This document shows positions 27,378 to 35,602 of a stretch of DNA of 64,000 bases, piece after piece (position 1 is the stretch's first letter; the number at the start of each line of letters is the position of its first letter). A model generated the notes under the pieces. The model saw only the letters and a program-made list of their open reading frames with translations. It did not search any database and had not been told where the DNA came from. Where the stretch lies: the NCBI GenBank assembly GCA_028281765.1, contig JANQJF010000119.1, positions 44,402 through 108,401 of the forward strand, given 5' to 3'. The stretch comes from Planctomycetota bacterium (GTDB lineage Bacteria; Planctomycetota; UBA1135; UBA2386). The position numbers were made by a program, and so were the translations under genes.

Positions 27378-27387
27378 TACCGTGAGG

Positions 27388-27395
27388 TTTATTAC
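27388..27395 (+). promoter_or_regulatory. TATA-like box for leaderless RHH gene
   Basis: TTTATTAC centred 26.5 bases before ATG 27418. There is no ribosome-binding site and no matching -35 at 17 bases. Fits an archaeal-type core promoter. Confidence 0.4.
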
Positions 27396-27417
27396 CTTTG
27401 TCGTCGTTTTCTCGCGC

Positions 27418-27624
27418 ATGGGTTCGAAGACGACGATTGCTGTTTCGTTGCGTGTTCATCGCATGCTGTGTTCGTTCATGCGCGCAAGTTCGGATCCTCA
27501 GCAGAGTCTTGATTCTGTGCTTCGCTCCGTTCTTGCAGAGGAATTGAAAAAGCGTCGTCCTCGTGTTCCGCGATCGCTTGCTGGTCGCTTTCCCGCGTTC
27601 GCTGAGGCGTCGAAGGAGTCGTGA
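27418..27624 (+). CDS. Putative ribbon-helix-helix DNA-binding protein
   Basis: 68 residues from ATG 27418 (MGSKTTIAVSLRVHRMLCSF). A short strand KTTIAVSL followed by two helices, the second with SLDSVLRSVLAEELKKRRPR, is the RHH pattern. The C-terminus is basic. It lies between two copies of a direct repeat that may be its operator. Confidence 0.55.
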   Translation: MGSKTTIAVSLRVHRMLCSFMRASSDPQQSLDSVLRSVLAEELKKRRPRVPRSLAGRFPAFAEASKES

Positions 27625-27626
27625 GC

Positions 27627-27673
27627 AGCCTTCAAACGTTAAGGCGTGGTTTCACCCCGCGGATGCTTCACCA
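27627..27673 (+). repeat. Imperfect direct repeat, copy 2
   Basis: AGCCTTCAAACG-(24)-ATGCTTCACCA, matching 27332-27377 at both ends with a diverged middle. It lies between the RHH gene and the AbrB/RelE promoter. Confidence 0.55.
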
Positions 27674-27741
27674 CACGCTTCCACGTGTGCCCGCTTACGA
27701 TCCCAGCGCCGCTTCACGGCTGAGAGCGTTGCTCCCATAGC

Positions 27742-27749
27742 TTTATATA
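27742..27749 (+). promoter_or_regulatory. TATA box for leaderless AbrB gene
   Basis: TTTATATA centred 25.5 bases before ATG 27771, with no Shine-Dalgarno sequence between. The distance matches an archaeal TATA box at -26 with the start codon at +1. A sigma-70 reading would need an untranslated leader of about 15 bases without ribosome site and lacks a -35. Confidence 0.5.
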
Positions 27750-27770
27750 GTGGTAAGACATTCTTACTTC

Positions 27771-28022
27771 ATGGATATCACGAAGTTGAGCACGAAGGGT
27801 CAGGTTGTCATTCCTGAGCGCGTGCGGCGGGGACTTCAGTCTGGAACGCCTTTTCTCGTGTCTCGGCGCGGGAGGCTGATCGTACTCAAACAAGTAGCGG
27901 ATCTTACGAAGCGTGAAGAGCGTGAGTTGTGCGAACTCTCAGCTATCTGGGATGAGGTTGACAGCGGTGCCGGTAAAACGTACGCCGCCGGTGATTTCGT
28001 TGCGGCGATGAAGGAATGGTGA
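27771..28022 (+). CDS. AbrB/MazE-type antitoxin
   Basis: 83 residues. The swapped-hairpin DNA-binding domain is clear: MDITKLSTKGQVVIPERVRR, then GTPFLVSRRGRLIVLKQV. The C-terminal half (ELSAIWDEVDSG, FVAAMKEW) should wrap the toxin. ATG 27771 is used. It overlaps the RelE-like gene by seven bases. The same gene pair, with the same tail style, is frequent in small archaea. Confidence 0.88.
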   Translation: MDITKLSTKGQVVIPERVRRGLQSGTPFLVSRRGRLIVLKQVADLTKREERELCELSAIWDEVDSGAGKTYAAGDFVAAMKEW

Positions 28023-28261
28023 GCATCACCGTGAGCGCGACGTTCAAGAAGCAGGTGAGACGACTCGACAAGTCCGACCGTGACAAGCTTGAAAAGCAGG
28101 TTCGCAAAATCATCGTGAACCCACAAGTCGGCAAGCCCCTTCGGTACGGGCGGGGTGAGCGATCCCTCTACGTCAAGCCCTTCCGCTTGGTTTACGCCAT
28201 GCGCGATGACAACATCATCCTCTTGAAGTTCGACCACCGAAAACGCGTGTACCGCACATAG
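28016..28261 (+). CDS. RelE/ParE-superfamily toxin
   Basis: 81 residues with the family layout: ATFKKQVRRLDKSDRDKLEK, NPQVGKPLRYG, SLYVKPFRLVYAMRDD, and C-terminal FDHRKRVYRT. RelE-type toxins cut mRNA on the ribosome; ParE types poison gyrase. HRKRVY favours RelE. Partner of the AbrB-type antitoxin. Confidence 0.88.
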   Translation: MVSITVSATFKKQVRRLDKSDRDKLEKQVRKIIVNPQVGKPLRYGRGERSLYVKPFRLVYAMRDDNIILLKFDHRKRVYRT

Positions 28262-28268
28262 CGGTTCC

Positions 28269-28673
28269 TCATACCGCGCTGTCTATCAAGTCGCGTATCT
28301 TGGTGAGCGTTGTGACGGCTCGGTCGCGTTCTTGTTCTACAGCTTTGATCATCGCTGAGATGTCGCCGAGTGCTGATGCGCTCGCCGTCTTTCGTGGGCG
28401 TCCGGGTCCACGCGTGCTGGGCGCGTTCTTCGCTCCTCGCCTGCCCGCCTTCTTTTTGCTCGGTGTAATCCCGACGATTTCTCGCGCTGATCCCACTGCT
28501 CGTCCGGCGACTTTCACGCCTGTCTTCTCACTGAGTTCGCGCCAGTCGTCCGGTGTCATGTTCTTGTTTTGTGTGAGCGCCCAGACCGCGAGTGCTACTG
28601 ATTCAGGTTTGGACTCGAGTGCGGGATGCTTCTCTACAATTGCGGAGTAGGCCTTGTCGTTCCAGGTGGGCAT
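28269..28673 (-). CDS. AT-hook-containing small protein
   Basis: 134 residues. An N-terminal helical domain (TWNDKAYSAIVEKHPALESK) precedes a Lys-rich linker with an AT-hook-like core RGPGRPRKTAS, and a C-terminal coiled coil (MIKAVEQERDRAVTTLTKI). Probably a DNA-bending or nucleoid-type protein. It converges on the RelE-like gene with seven bases between stops. Confidence 0.65.
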   Translation of the reverse strand: MPTWNDKAYSAIVEKHPALESKPESVALAVWALTQNKNMTPDDWRELSEKTGVKVAGRAVGSAREIVGITPSKKKAGRRGAKNAPSTRGPGRPRKTASASALGDISAMIKAVEQERDRAVTTLTKIRDLIDSAV

Positions 28674-29175
28674 GAGTGCTGACCCGTAGCTGATGGTTAT
28701 GTTGGGTGACTACTGAATCCATTTATTCCTGATTCGGCTTCGTTCCAGCGCAAAGCGGATCGTTACCAAAATTGCACATCTTGACCTCTGACTCCTTGAC
28801 TTCGCTCGACGGTGAGAGCAGGATAGCATCGGCGAGTTCCGGGTAGGTCGCTGGACGCCAGCTGCCTGCTCGGTTGCAATTGGTTGCACTGCTGGGGGGC
28901 TGTCCGTTCAGGACGTTACGCGCTGAGCCTCATTCTTCTGCGCTCCCCCCGGCAGTGCTTTATTGCACAGCGCTGATTTAGAAATGCTTGAGCGCGTCTG
29001 TTGATCGGTCGATCATCTCCAGGGGAGGTCCCCGGCTGGTTTCGCCCCAGCTCTTCTCTTCCGGGAGGAAGAGTCATTCTTGATGTCAACTCTGCCAGCC
29101 GAGACCCCCTCGTTTTTTGGCTTCGTTGCGTGTTCGACGCGCGCGAGTCGTGACTGATGGTGTGACGGTGCGTTT
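28674..29175. other. Gene-free stretch
   Basis: About 500 bases with no convincing coding region on either strand. A repeated GGTTGCAATTGGTTGCA motif occurs near 28872. No terminator or tRNA seen. Confidence 0.4.
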
Positions 29176-29337
29176 GTGGGTTCACCGAAACGCAAGCCGC
29201 GCGCGAGCTCGAAGGATGAGGTGGCGATGCAAGACGAGCTGCAGGATTGGGCGCGGAGCGATCGCTGGATCGTTCTCGGAGCCGGCGTGTTCTTGCTCGT
29301 AGCTCTTGGCGTGACGGCGATCATCGTCCATTCGTAG
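29176..29337 (+). CDS. Small single-span membrane protein
   Basis: 53 residues from GTG 29176, or 36 from ATG 29227, which has GAGG five bases upstream. Basic N-terminus (GSPKRKPRASSKDEVAMQDE), then a transmembrane helix WIVLGAGVFLLVALGVTAII with a three-residue tail. Codon third positions are G/C-biased, unlike the flanking DNA. Confidence 0.5.
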   Translation: MGSPKRKPRASSKDEVAMQDELQDWARSDRWIVLGAGVFLLVALGVTAIIVHS

Positions 29338-29651
29338 CCCTTCCGGTGACCGCGCTGACTTGTCCTGGTAATCTGGTGTCGTGACGGCACCGTTGCTCCG
29401 GCGCCGTCGTTCGACCGGCCCGTCTCGAAAAAGTCGGGGCGCGGTGTACCGGAGCCGGGAGGACGACCCGTCCCCGGGCCAGCTTTTTGGTGCGTTCGCA
29501 CCACGCCCTTGACACACCTGAGCCACTTACGAGGAAGGTCCTGATAACACGTTGCCGTCGCTCTCCTACCGGTGTTCGTGCCGTGCGCGTTCAGTATTGA
29601 TAGCTCGTCGCTTCGTCGGAGAACGTGCTCGATGACGACGGCACACCACCA
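29338..29651. other. Gene-free stretch upstream of candidate small RNA
   Basis: No convincing coding region. Contains an isolated TTGACA near 29510 with no matching -10. Region leads into the extended -10 promoter at 29652. Confidence 0.4.
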
Positions 29652-29660
29652 TGCTATACT
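29652..29660 (+). promoter_or_regulatory. Extended -10 promoter
   Basis: TGCTATACT is an extended -10 (TGnTATACT). The -35 region is poor, as tolerated with an extended -10. Predicted start near 29667. Confidence 0.5.
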
Positions 29661-29666
29661 GAATGA

Positions 29667-29778
29667 GTAGCGTTCGTTTTCGAGCAAGCGACGCCACACC
29701 TGGTATCGAGAGAGCAGGAAGTGCTTCTGCGTTTTGCTGCCTGGGGCTGGGAGACCGTTCTCAGCCCCGGGCCTTTTT
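29667..29778 (+). ncRNA. Candidate small RNA of about 110 nt
   Basis: Bounded by the extended -10 at 29652 and a strong intrinsic terminator at 29743. No open frame of useful length and no ribosome site inside. It could instead be the leader/attenuator of the gene at 29902. No known RNA family recognised. Confidence 0.45.
29743..29778 (+). terminator. Rho-independent terminator
   Basis: GGGGCTGGGAG-ACCG-TTCTCAGCCCC with two G-T pairs, followed by GGGCC and five T. Confidence 0.8.
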
Positions 29779-29901
29779 CCCTAAGCGCACCCATCTACGC
29801 TGCCGATGGCTCGCGGGCTGTCTTGTTTGCGTGATATCACTGTGAGCTTTCAAGGCGGGGCGAAGTTGGACCTAAGCCTGTCCACGTCTATCTCGAACGG
29901 A

Positions 29902-30228
29902 ATGACGTCAAGAACAAAGACATCGTGGTCGCGGTCGAAGCGGATCACTGCGATGATCCTCCTCGTGTATGCCGTGCAGCTCCTGGCTTGCGTGTACACC
30001 CGGCTCGTACCCGTGCAGGAGGGCCGGGTTGGGAATTACGAGGTCTCGCTACATCGCGGCTACGGTAGCTGGTCAGACTTCATTCCCCTGATGGTGATAC
30101 CGTACCTGCCGGGCGGACCTGCGTACGCGATCAAGCGCACCATGAGCAACCCAGTCGAGGTCGTGGTGGAGCGCTGGGAGCGGCTGAGTGACGCTGAGTG
30201 TGTGTACTTCTTCGAAGAGGACCGCTGA
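29902..30228 (+). CDS. Small membrane-anchored protein
   Basis: ATG 29902 gives 108 residues. Basic N-terminus then hydrophobic TAMILLVYAVQLLACVYTRL with a Cys that could be a lipobox. The rest is extracytoplasmic (VGNYEVSLHRGYGSWSDF). No family recognised. It follows the candidate small RNA by 120 bases. Confidence 0.55.
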   Translation: MTSRTKTSWSRSKRITAMILLVYAVQLLACVYTRLVPVQEGRVGNYEVSLHRGYGSWSDFIPLMVIPYLPGGPAYAIKRTMSNPVEVVVERWERLSDAECVYFFEEDR

Positions 30229-30261
30229 GCGTCTGAGCAAGCGCGCCGCGAGCCTTCGACA

Positions 30262-31500
30262 TCAGCATCCCGGGTGGGTTCGTTCACACTCGGGGCAGAT
30301 CACTTCGCTGCGCATTGTCGGCAGTCGCGTGAGCCAGCATCTGACGAGCACCCACTCCCGTCTGGTCGCGGACCAGCAACGAAGGCAGATCGCGCACTGC
30401 TCAACCTTCCCGTTGCGACCGCCGAAGTGCGACGCGTCGACCACCGCATCAGGTTCGTGGCGAGAGGACGACAAGAGCGCGTGACGGCACAGCAGGCAGC
30501 TGTCAGGACCGCTTGATACGGAGAGTAGCATCCGGTTCACGTGAGTCTCAGTGGGACATGAGTACTCGTGAAACCACGATGCCGAAGACTCGAGACACTT
30601 CCGCAGGCGCTCGACGAACCAGCTCCGAAGGATAGGTGGCAACGATGTGATGAGGTTCGAACCAACACCACTGTGCTGAGCGCTTGAATCGTCACGCATT
30701 CGCCACGCAGAGTTCGTCCAAACGATGTCGAAGTGGTGGTCGAGTACGTAGGCTGGTTGCTCATCATGTTCGAGTCGAACGAGGGCGTCACCAAACGCCT
30801 CCCACTCCGGTGGCGCCTGGCTTGGTCGCAGCGCTGAATCGAGGGGAGGTGCGCCGAGAAGTCCTTCGGGCTCCGCTGGTCGAGCGTTTGGGTTACGCCA
30901 CCGATGCGCGGTCAGCATGCTGAGTTCGTGCCGGAGCCGTTCCGCCCGGTGATAGAGCGAGATGACGTGGTACGGAGACGACGAACCGGTCTTCTTGAGA
31001 ATCGCGCGCCGATGGTCATCAACGGTTCGTCGGCTGATGTGCAACTTCTGTGCTATCGAATCGCTTTGCTCGCCCGCGCACACGAGTTCGAGCACTTCCG
31101 CCTCTCGTTTCGATACCTGAGAGAGCCGATCATCGCAGCTGTCGAGATCCTCTTGAGTCTGCAGGATGTGAAGGCGGAGGTGATGAAGCTCCTGCATCGC
31201 CGCCCGGAGCGCATCGTGTGTTGCGGGCCACTCGAGAAACAAGACCGACTGGTGCTCGCCAATGCGGAGTGCCTCGACGGCGAGGCCGGGTGTGTACAAA
31301 AAGAGGATCGGACAGCTCGAATCGAGCTCGGACACGGTCCGAATCAGGTTTGTGCACTCGTCTGCGTGCTCGGTGAAGGACACCAACACCACGCCTGGAT
31401 CATCGAGAACCGCTTGCCGCACCGCAGCGGATCCTTCGAGTTCCGCTATCTGCAGGTCCGAGCCGAGCGCGACTAGCAGCCCGCGCAGGGTGGAGGTCAT
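30262..31500 (-). CDS. LuxR-type regulator with receiver-like and PAS-like domains
   Basis: ATG 31500; 412 residues. The N-terminus (about 1-125) is a receiver-like fold without obvious phosphoacceptor Asp (VVLVSFTEHADECTNLI, CPILFLYTPG). A LuxR helix-turn-helix follows (about 140-200: LSQVSKREAEVLELVCAGEQ, HISRRTVDDHRRAILKKTG). A PAS-like region contains YVLDHHFDIVWTNSAWRM. The tail has Cys pairs (CAICLRC, ICPECERTHPGC) like a zinc ribbon. The DNA-binding domain is central, not C-terminal, which is unusual. Confidence 0.8.
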   Translation of the reverse strand: MTSTLRGLLVALGSDLQIAELEGSAAVRQAVLDDPGVVLVSFTEHADECTNLIRTVSELDSSCPILFLYTPGLAVEALRIGEHQSVLFLEWPATHDALRAAMQELHHLRLHILQTQEDLDSCDDRLSQVSKREAEVLELVCAGEQSDSIAQKLHISRRTVDDHRRAILKKTGSSSPYHVISLYHRAERLRHELSMLTAHRWRNPNARPAEPEGLLGAPPLDSALRPSQAPPEWEAFGDALVRLEHDEQPAYVLDHHFDIVWTNSAWRMRDDSSAQHSGVGSNLITSLPPILRSWFVERLRKCLESSASWFHEYSCPTETHVNRMLLSVSSGPDSCLLCRHALLSSSRHEPDAVVDASHFGGRNGKVEQCAICLRCWSATRREWVLVRCWLTRLPTMRSEVICPECERTHPGC

Positions 31501-31510
31501 CGCTGAGCCC

Positions 31511-31573
31511 GCAACGAGTCCCGCCACGAGGCTCGGTGAATTCCCGGGGATTGACGCACCCATCACCGACCAC
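31511..31573. repeat. 63-base direct repeat, copy 1
   Basis: Begins GCAACGAGTCCCGCCACGAG and ends CACCCATCACCGACCAC; 51 of 63 positions match copy 2. It lies directly upstream of the LuxR-type start codon. Confidence 0.75.
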
Positions 31574-31977
31574 CCTCTCTTCTGCGGACGGAACCACTCC
31601 TCGCCCGCACCGCGTATTCTAGGCATTTCGCGCAGCAATTCAAGGTGGCGCGCATCGAACGCTACGAACCCGGCACATCCGACCCCGTAGTGGCGGTGCT
31701 TCCGCGAATGCGATCGAACGGTGAGCGCAGCGAGTCCCGCTACCAGGCTCGGCGAGTTCCTGGCGTTGAAATCACCCATCACCGACCACTCACTTCGCGA
31801 CCCAAGCCAAGCTCGCACGGCCATACTCAAGCAAGGAGTTCCAATCGGTGTGTCACGGTCACGTGCCGTCGAACCGCTGCGCTCCTTCCACTCTGTGGCT
31901 AGTGACAGACCACAGCCGCGTTACGTTCCTTGCGCTCTGACTGAAAACGACGCGTTCTCTGAGCCTCGACAAGGAGT
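31574..31977. other. Intergenic region between divergent genes
   Basis: Holds the second repeat copy (31727-31789) and should contain both promoters. The minus-strand frame is open through it but the repeats, not coding sequence, explain that. AAGGAG at 31970 is the ribosome site of the next gene. Confidence 0.4.
31727..31789. repeat. 63-base direct repeat, copy 2
   Basis: Same length and orientation as 31511-31573, about 81 percent identical, with the last 16 bases (ACCCATCACCGACCAC) unchanged. The spacing start to start is 216 bases. Confidence 0.75.
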
Positions 31978-32226
31978 ATGGTGCCTGTGATGGCCGATGT
32001 TTCCGCGACGCGCAACTTGCTCAGACTCGCCGCTCGTTTGGTAGATGAGAACGCACTGAAGAACGCTGCCTCTGTACTCGAGAACGTCGACGCCGACATG
32101 TCCGTTGCACAACGCATCCTCGACGCAATCCTTGACGATGACGAGGACGATCCCACTGCTCGAGAGTACGTCGCCGGACTTCTCAGAAGCGCCGCAGGCA
32201 CACTCGAGCACCTTGGCGGGCGGTGA
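31978..32226 (+). CDS. Small helical hypothetical protein
   Basis: 82 residues if ATG 31978 is used; GTG 31981 or ATG 31990 are alternatives given AAGGAG at 31970-31975. Helical and acidic (VDENALKNAASVLENVDADM, AILDDDEDDPTAREYVAGLL). No family recognised. Confidence 0.55.
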   Translation: MVPVMADVSATRNLLRLAARLVDENALKNAASVLENVDADMSVAQRILDAILDDDEDDPTAREYVAGLLRSAAGTLEHLGGR

Positions 32227-32229
32227 GTC

Positions 32230-32424
32230 ACTCGCGCGAACCATGTCGCGAGCTGCACCGCTGGACGAGACAAGATCGCGTATCTTCGTGGCCGCAGGGC
32301 GATCGGCGTTCTCGAGTCGCAGGTCCACGACTGATTGGTTCGTGTCGGGGTGCCGTCGCACCCGTGCAGCCAGCACGCCGTTGCGCGCGTTTCGGCCGGC
32401 TATTTCGTCTTTGGATAGACGTCA
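32230..32424 (-). pseudogene. Possible small-protein remnant downstream of the sigma factor
   Basis: LSKDEIAGRNARNGVLAARV and SVVDLRLENADRPAATKIRD read like a short phage-type protein, but there is no start codon after an in-frame stop and the frame continues into the opposite gene. Treated as a remnant. Confidence 0.3.
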
Positions 32425-32475
32425 TCGTACTGCGGGATTGCCGTCTGCGCGGCTTCGAGCATCGCCGTGTGTCCT

Positions 32476-33015
32476 TTATCCGTTGAGCGTTCTTGCCAGC
32501 TCTGAGCGTAGCTTGTTTCTTGCTCGGTAGAGTCGTTGGCGGATTGCGGTGGCGGCTACTTCGTCTCCTTCTCCTATCTTGGTGCATGGTTGCTGTTCGT
32601 AGTAGAAGTTGTTGATCGCGTTTCGCTCGTCCTGGCTCAGGTTTGTGATCGCTTCTCGCACGAGTTCATAGCGCTCGTTCTTCACGGCATCTTCGAGCGG
32701 GGTATACGCTTCGCTGCCGTACTGTTCTTCGTCGTAGTGTTCGTGACCGCGGCATCGCAGGTTCATTGATCGGGATGCGATTGCTCGCCCTATCGCGATG
32801 AGCCATCCAACGGGATGGCGGGGCGGCCCCCGACTTCTCACCGCGCCGTAGGCTTCCACGAACGTCTCTTGCACGATGTCGTCCAGGTCTGCTCGTTGCA
32901 CGTAGTGTCGTTTCGTGAGCGCGCGTCGCAGCGCTGATTCGTAGCGTGAGAGTTCACACGTGTCGTCGCGCGCTTCGCTGACGCCTTCGCGAGGGTCGTG
33001 TTCACAAGATGACAT
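32476..33015 (-). CDS. ECF-type RNA polymerase sigma factor
   Basis: 179 residues from ATG 33015 (an ATG nine codons earlier is possible). Region 2: LDDIVQETFVEAYGAVRSRG, PVGWLIAIGRAIASR. Region 4: ITNLSQDERNAINNFYYEQQ, AATAIRQRLYRARNKLRSEL. It should direct transcription of accessory genes. No anti-sigma gene is evident; a small Cys-rich protein gene lies upstream in the same direction and could be a redox-sensitive partner (inference). Confidence 0.85.
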   Translation of the reverse strand: MSSCEHDPREGVSEARDDTCELSRYESALRRALTKRHYVQRADLDDIVQETFVEAYGAVRSRGPPRHPVGWLIAIGRAIASRSMNLRCRGHEHYDEEQYGSEAYTPLEDAVKNERYELVREAITNLSQDERNAINNFYYEQQPCTKIGEGDEVAATAIRQRLYRARNKLRSELARTLNG

Positions 33016-33146
33016 CCTCTGCGAGTCCGTGCAGTGGGTCACGTTGCTCCGCTGGCTTTCGACTCCGTACGGTTGCGAGGACTGCTTCGAGCAGTTCGCT
33101 CAGTGACGGCTCTTCACCACCCGCGGCTCGCTCGTCCTGTCTTGGT

Positions 33147-33386
33147 TCAGGGGACACGCGGCCTCATCGGCCGGCGCATACCAGCGCATTCGTTGTCGAA
33201 ATGCGCGCAGAAGCACTGCCAAGAGCAAAAGAGCTCAGGATCACACGTCACGACCGGACGTACCGGCCCTGAACGATGCACGGGCCCTCCCATCTCCGTG
33301 TCAAACACGACGATCACGCGCTCGCCGTACCCCAGCAGTCTCCCGCAACGATCACTCGAACAACGACTCTCACCACCATTTCCCAT
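33147..33386 (-). CDS. Small Cys-rich protein
   Basis: 79 residues from ATG 33386 with GGGGGTGAG upstream. Cys pattern RCSSDRCGRLLGYGERV, then VIVVFDTEMGGP, CDPELFCSWQCFCAHFDNEC; a zinc ribbon or knuckle is likely. A degenerate second copy of the VFDTEMGGP segment lies at 34205-34315. Co-directional with the sigma factor. Confidence 0.55.
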   Translation of the reverse strand: MGNGGESRCSSDRCGRLLGYGERVIVVFDTEMGGPVHRSGPVRPVVTCDPELFCSWQCFCAHFDNECAGMRRPMRPRVP

Positions 33387-33537
33387 TCACGTCTCACCCC
33401 CTTCTGAATCATGCAGAGGCGAGGAATCCGCCACCTATGAACGAAGTCACCAACGGGTCGGGCGAAAATCCCGCGCCCCGGCGACAGCGGAAGTCGACGG
33501 GGTAGCCGAAACGGCCTTCCCATGGGAGAATCGAAGC

Positions 33538-34200
33538 GTGACCAGGTCAGATGCACGAGCTCCCCTAGGACTGGCGCTTTTCGTAGCCCTCCTCCTGACT
33601 CCCTCATGCGAAAGAGCGTTGCCGGGCGAACTCCTGCGCGCAAAAACAGACCAGGGGGACCTCGTACTCGTTTCCTCGAAGCGAGGGAAGGAACTTGTAC
33701 TCGACAACAGTTCGGTCTTTGACCAAGACAATCATGTCAGAATCGGCAACCTCAAAGACCTTCGCTCCCTCCGCATGTCGTCCGGGCTACCAGGACAAGA
33801 CATCGATCTCTGCCTCTCGCCCCGCCAAGGATCGTCTGGAGCCATCCACCTGACAGGTATCGATGCGACAGACCCCAAGTTTCAGCTATTGCGAAACGAG
33901 GTGGCGTCGTCAGTTCACGTAATTGACGACCTTCCTACTTGGGGTGGTCTCGCCCTCAAGTTCCTGGCTTGTGCCAACGGGCTCTCCTTGATCGCAACGC
34001 TCTGGTGGTCTTGCTATAGAGGACGCAGGCCGTTTGATCGACTGACCCTCTTCCTACCCCCGTGCTTCAGGTTCTCGATTCCGCTCAATCGACCTCTCCG
34101 AGCAGAACTGACATTCTCGCTCGCGATCATCGGAGCGCTTTCGCTTGAGACGGATCGCAACCTACTTCCCATCCGGCGGGCTGAGAATCAGGCCAGTTAG
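33538..34200 (+). CDS. Membrane-anchored lipoprotein-like protein
   Basis: GTG 33538 follows TGGGAGAA. 220 residues. N-terminal LGLALFVALLLTPSC looks like a lipoprotein signal. The middle is extracytoplasmic (GDLVLVSSKRGKELVLDNSS). Two hydrophobic segments near the end (LALKFLACANGLSLIATLWW, LTFSLAIIGALSL) suggest re-entry into the membrane. No family recognised. Confidence 0.6.
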   Translation: MTRSDARAPLGLALFVALLLTPSCERALPGELLRAKTDQGDLVLVSSKRGKELVLDNSSVFDQDNHVRIGNLKDLRSLRMSSGLPGQDIDLCLSPRQGSSGAIHLTGIDATDPKFQLLRNEVASSVHVIDDLPTWGGLALKFLACANGLSLIATLWWSCYRGRRPFDRLTLFLPPCFRFSIPLNRPLRAELTFSLAIIGALSLETDRNLLPIRRAENQAS

Positions 34201-34204
34201 CCAC

Positions 34205-34315
34205 TCACACCTTGGCAGGCGCTCGACGAGGCCGCACCTCTTCGCAGACTGGTCCGCCCATCTCCGTGTCGAAGACGGCAATCAGACGGCCACCGTACGC
34301 GAGCGAACAACCTGG
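34205..34315 (-). pseudogene. Degenerate copy of the Cys-rich protein
   Basis: GCSLAYGGRLIAVFDTEMGG, then PVCEEVRPRRAPAKV and stop. It matches RLLGYGERVIVVFDTEMGGP of the 33147-33386 gene. A stop codon lies just upstream in frame and no start is present. Confidence 0.55.
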
Positions 34316-34470
34316 TCATGATCGCTTTCGCGGGGGGAATCTGTCTACGCCACGGCGTGCTGCAGCCAAGCAGCGATCGACGCAGTGGTAGTTATCCAGT
34401 AGTCTCCAGGGTCGTTCTGGGCTGCCAAAACCCACACGCGTTCGATGTCTTCTCATCTGGAATCCCACAC

Positions 34471-35505
34471 ATGTCAGTCACTCCACTAGGAGCGCCCGAT
34501 CTACGTTCCGATTACTTCTGGGTGACGCGAGCTATCTCTTGGGCTTGCAGGCGCCTGCGCATAAGTAGTGCCGGCGCGCGGCTCCTAACATCCGTTCTCG
34601 CCTCCTCTGCCATTGCCTATGTACCAGCATTGGTTGTCGGGTGCATTGTAGGTGAGAACCTGTTCACGAGCTGGCAGTTGACGCTCTCTTTGTCCTGGCT
34701 GGCCGTTGGTCCAGTCGTGATCGATGCGTTCGAATTGGCGTTCGACACGTTTTCAAAGCAATTGGACGCCCGGCTCAGTGATGCCGCAGCCAAAGAGGAG
34801 TTGAGGGCCCTAAGAAAGGGGGTCTTTGACTCACGGGCATCGTTTATCTACGCGATCCCCCTGTTCCTGCTTCCCTTTTCCGTTATGTCATCAGTTTTTC
34901 GTGGTCACGGAGACGCAATGTTGGTGCTGTTGAATCTGACCCTGCTGTTGTCAGCACTTATGTGGGGGGTATTCCTGCAGGCCGTCATAGGTGCGTGCCT
35001 GTTCGTGCGTCGAGCATGCCGCTTGCCAGTGAACTTTGATGTTTTTCACGCTGACGGCCTTGGCGGATTGGCGGGAGTCGGTTCGCTTTCCCTGAGAACG
35101 GCAGCGCTGATATCGAGCGTCTCTGTCTACATTCCGGTGGCCGCTCTTCATGCGCGAAACTCCGAAAGCGAACTGGTTGTCGGGATCTCGTTATTCGGAA
35201 TCGCGGGGGTCATCGTTCTGATATTGCTGACATTTGGATGTATCGTCTATCCGGTATACACGCTCGCTCGGAAGTCGAAAATGAGCGTGTTGCACGGAAT
35301 CAACAAGGTGTTGCGCGCAAACCTTGACTCTGTCGTTGCAGGGCAGCACGTTGCCAATGCCGATTATCACAACGTCGTTATTCGTTACTACAAAGAGGTT
35401 CAGTCAGTCAGGGTCTGGCCGCTGAGGGTTGAGACAATCATAAATATTGTCGGCCTGATCGGCCTCCCAATAGCATTCTTTTTCCTAGATCGAGGCCTGA
35501 TGTAG
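34471..35505 (+). CDS. Multi-pass membrane protein, unknown
   Basis: ATG 34471; 344 residues with six or more hydrophobic segments (LASSAIAYVPALVVGCIVG, LLNLTLLLSALMWGVFLQAV, LVVGISLFGIAGVIVLILL). Between them are cytoplasmic stretches with a short coiled coil (LSDAAAKEELRALRKG). Codons here and in the next gene are less G/C-ending than in neighbours, suggesting separate acquisition. No family recognised. Confidence 0.65.
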   Translation: MSVTPLGAPDLRSDYFWVTRAISWACRRLRISSAGARLLTSVLASSAIAYVPALVVGCIVGENLFTSWQLTLSLSWLAVGPVVIDAFELAFDTFSKQLDARLSDAAAKEELRALRKGVFDSRASFIYAIPLFLLPFSVMSSVFRGHGDAMLVLLNLTLLLSALMWGVFLQAVIGACLFVRRACRLPVNFDVFHADGLGGLAGVGSLSLRTAALISSVSVYIPVAALHARNSESELVVGISLFGIAGVIVLILLTFGCIVYPVYTLARKSKMSVLHGINKVLRANLDSVVAGQHVANADYHNVVIRYYKEVQSVRVWPLRVETIINIVGLIGLPIAFFFLDRGLM

Positions 35506-35602
35506 ATAGACGGAAAAAGAGAGGGTTAGCCCCCCCCGCAATTGCGCCGAGACTCTTCCGCGTCACCGGTAATGTTAAGTAGTGTGTGTGCTTTCAGTTG
35601 CA

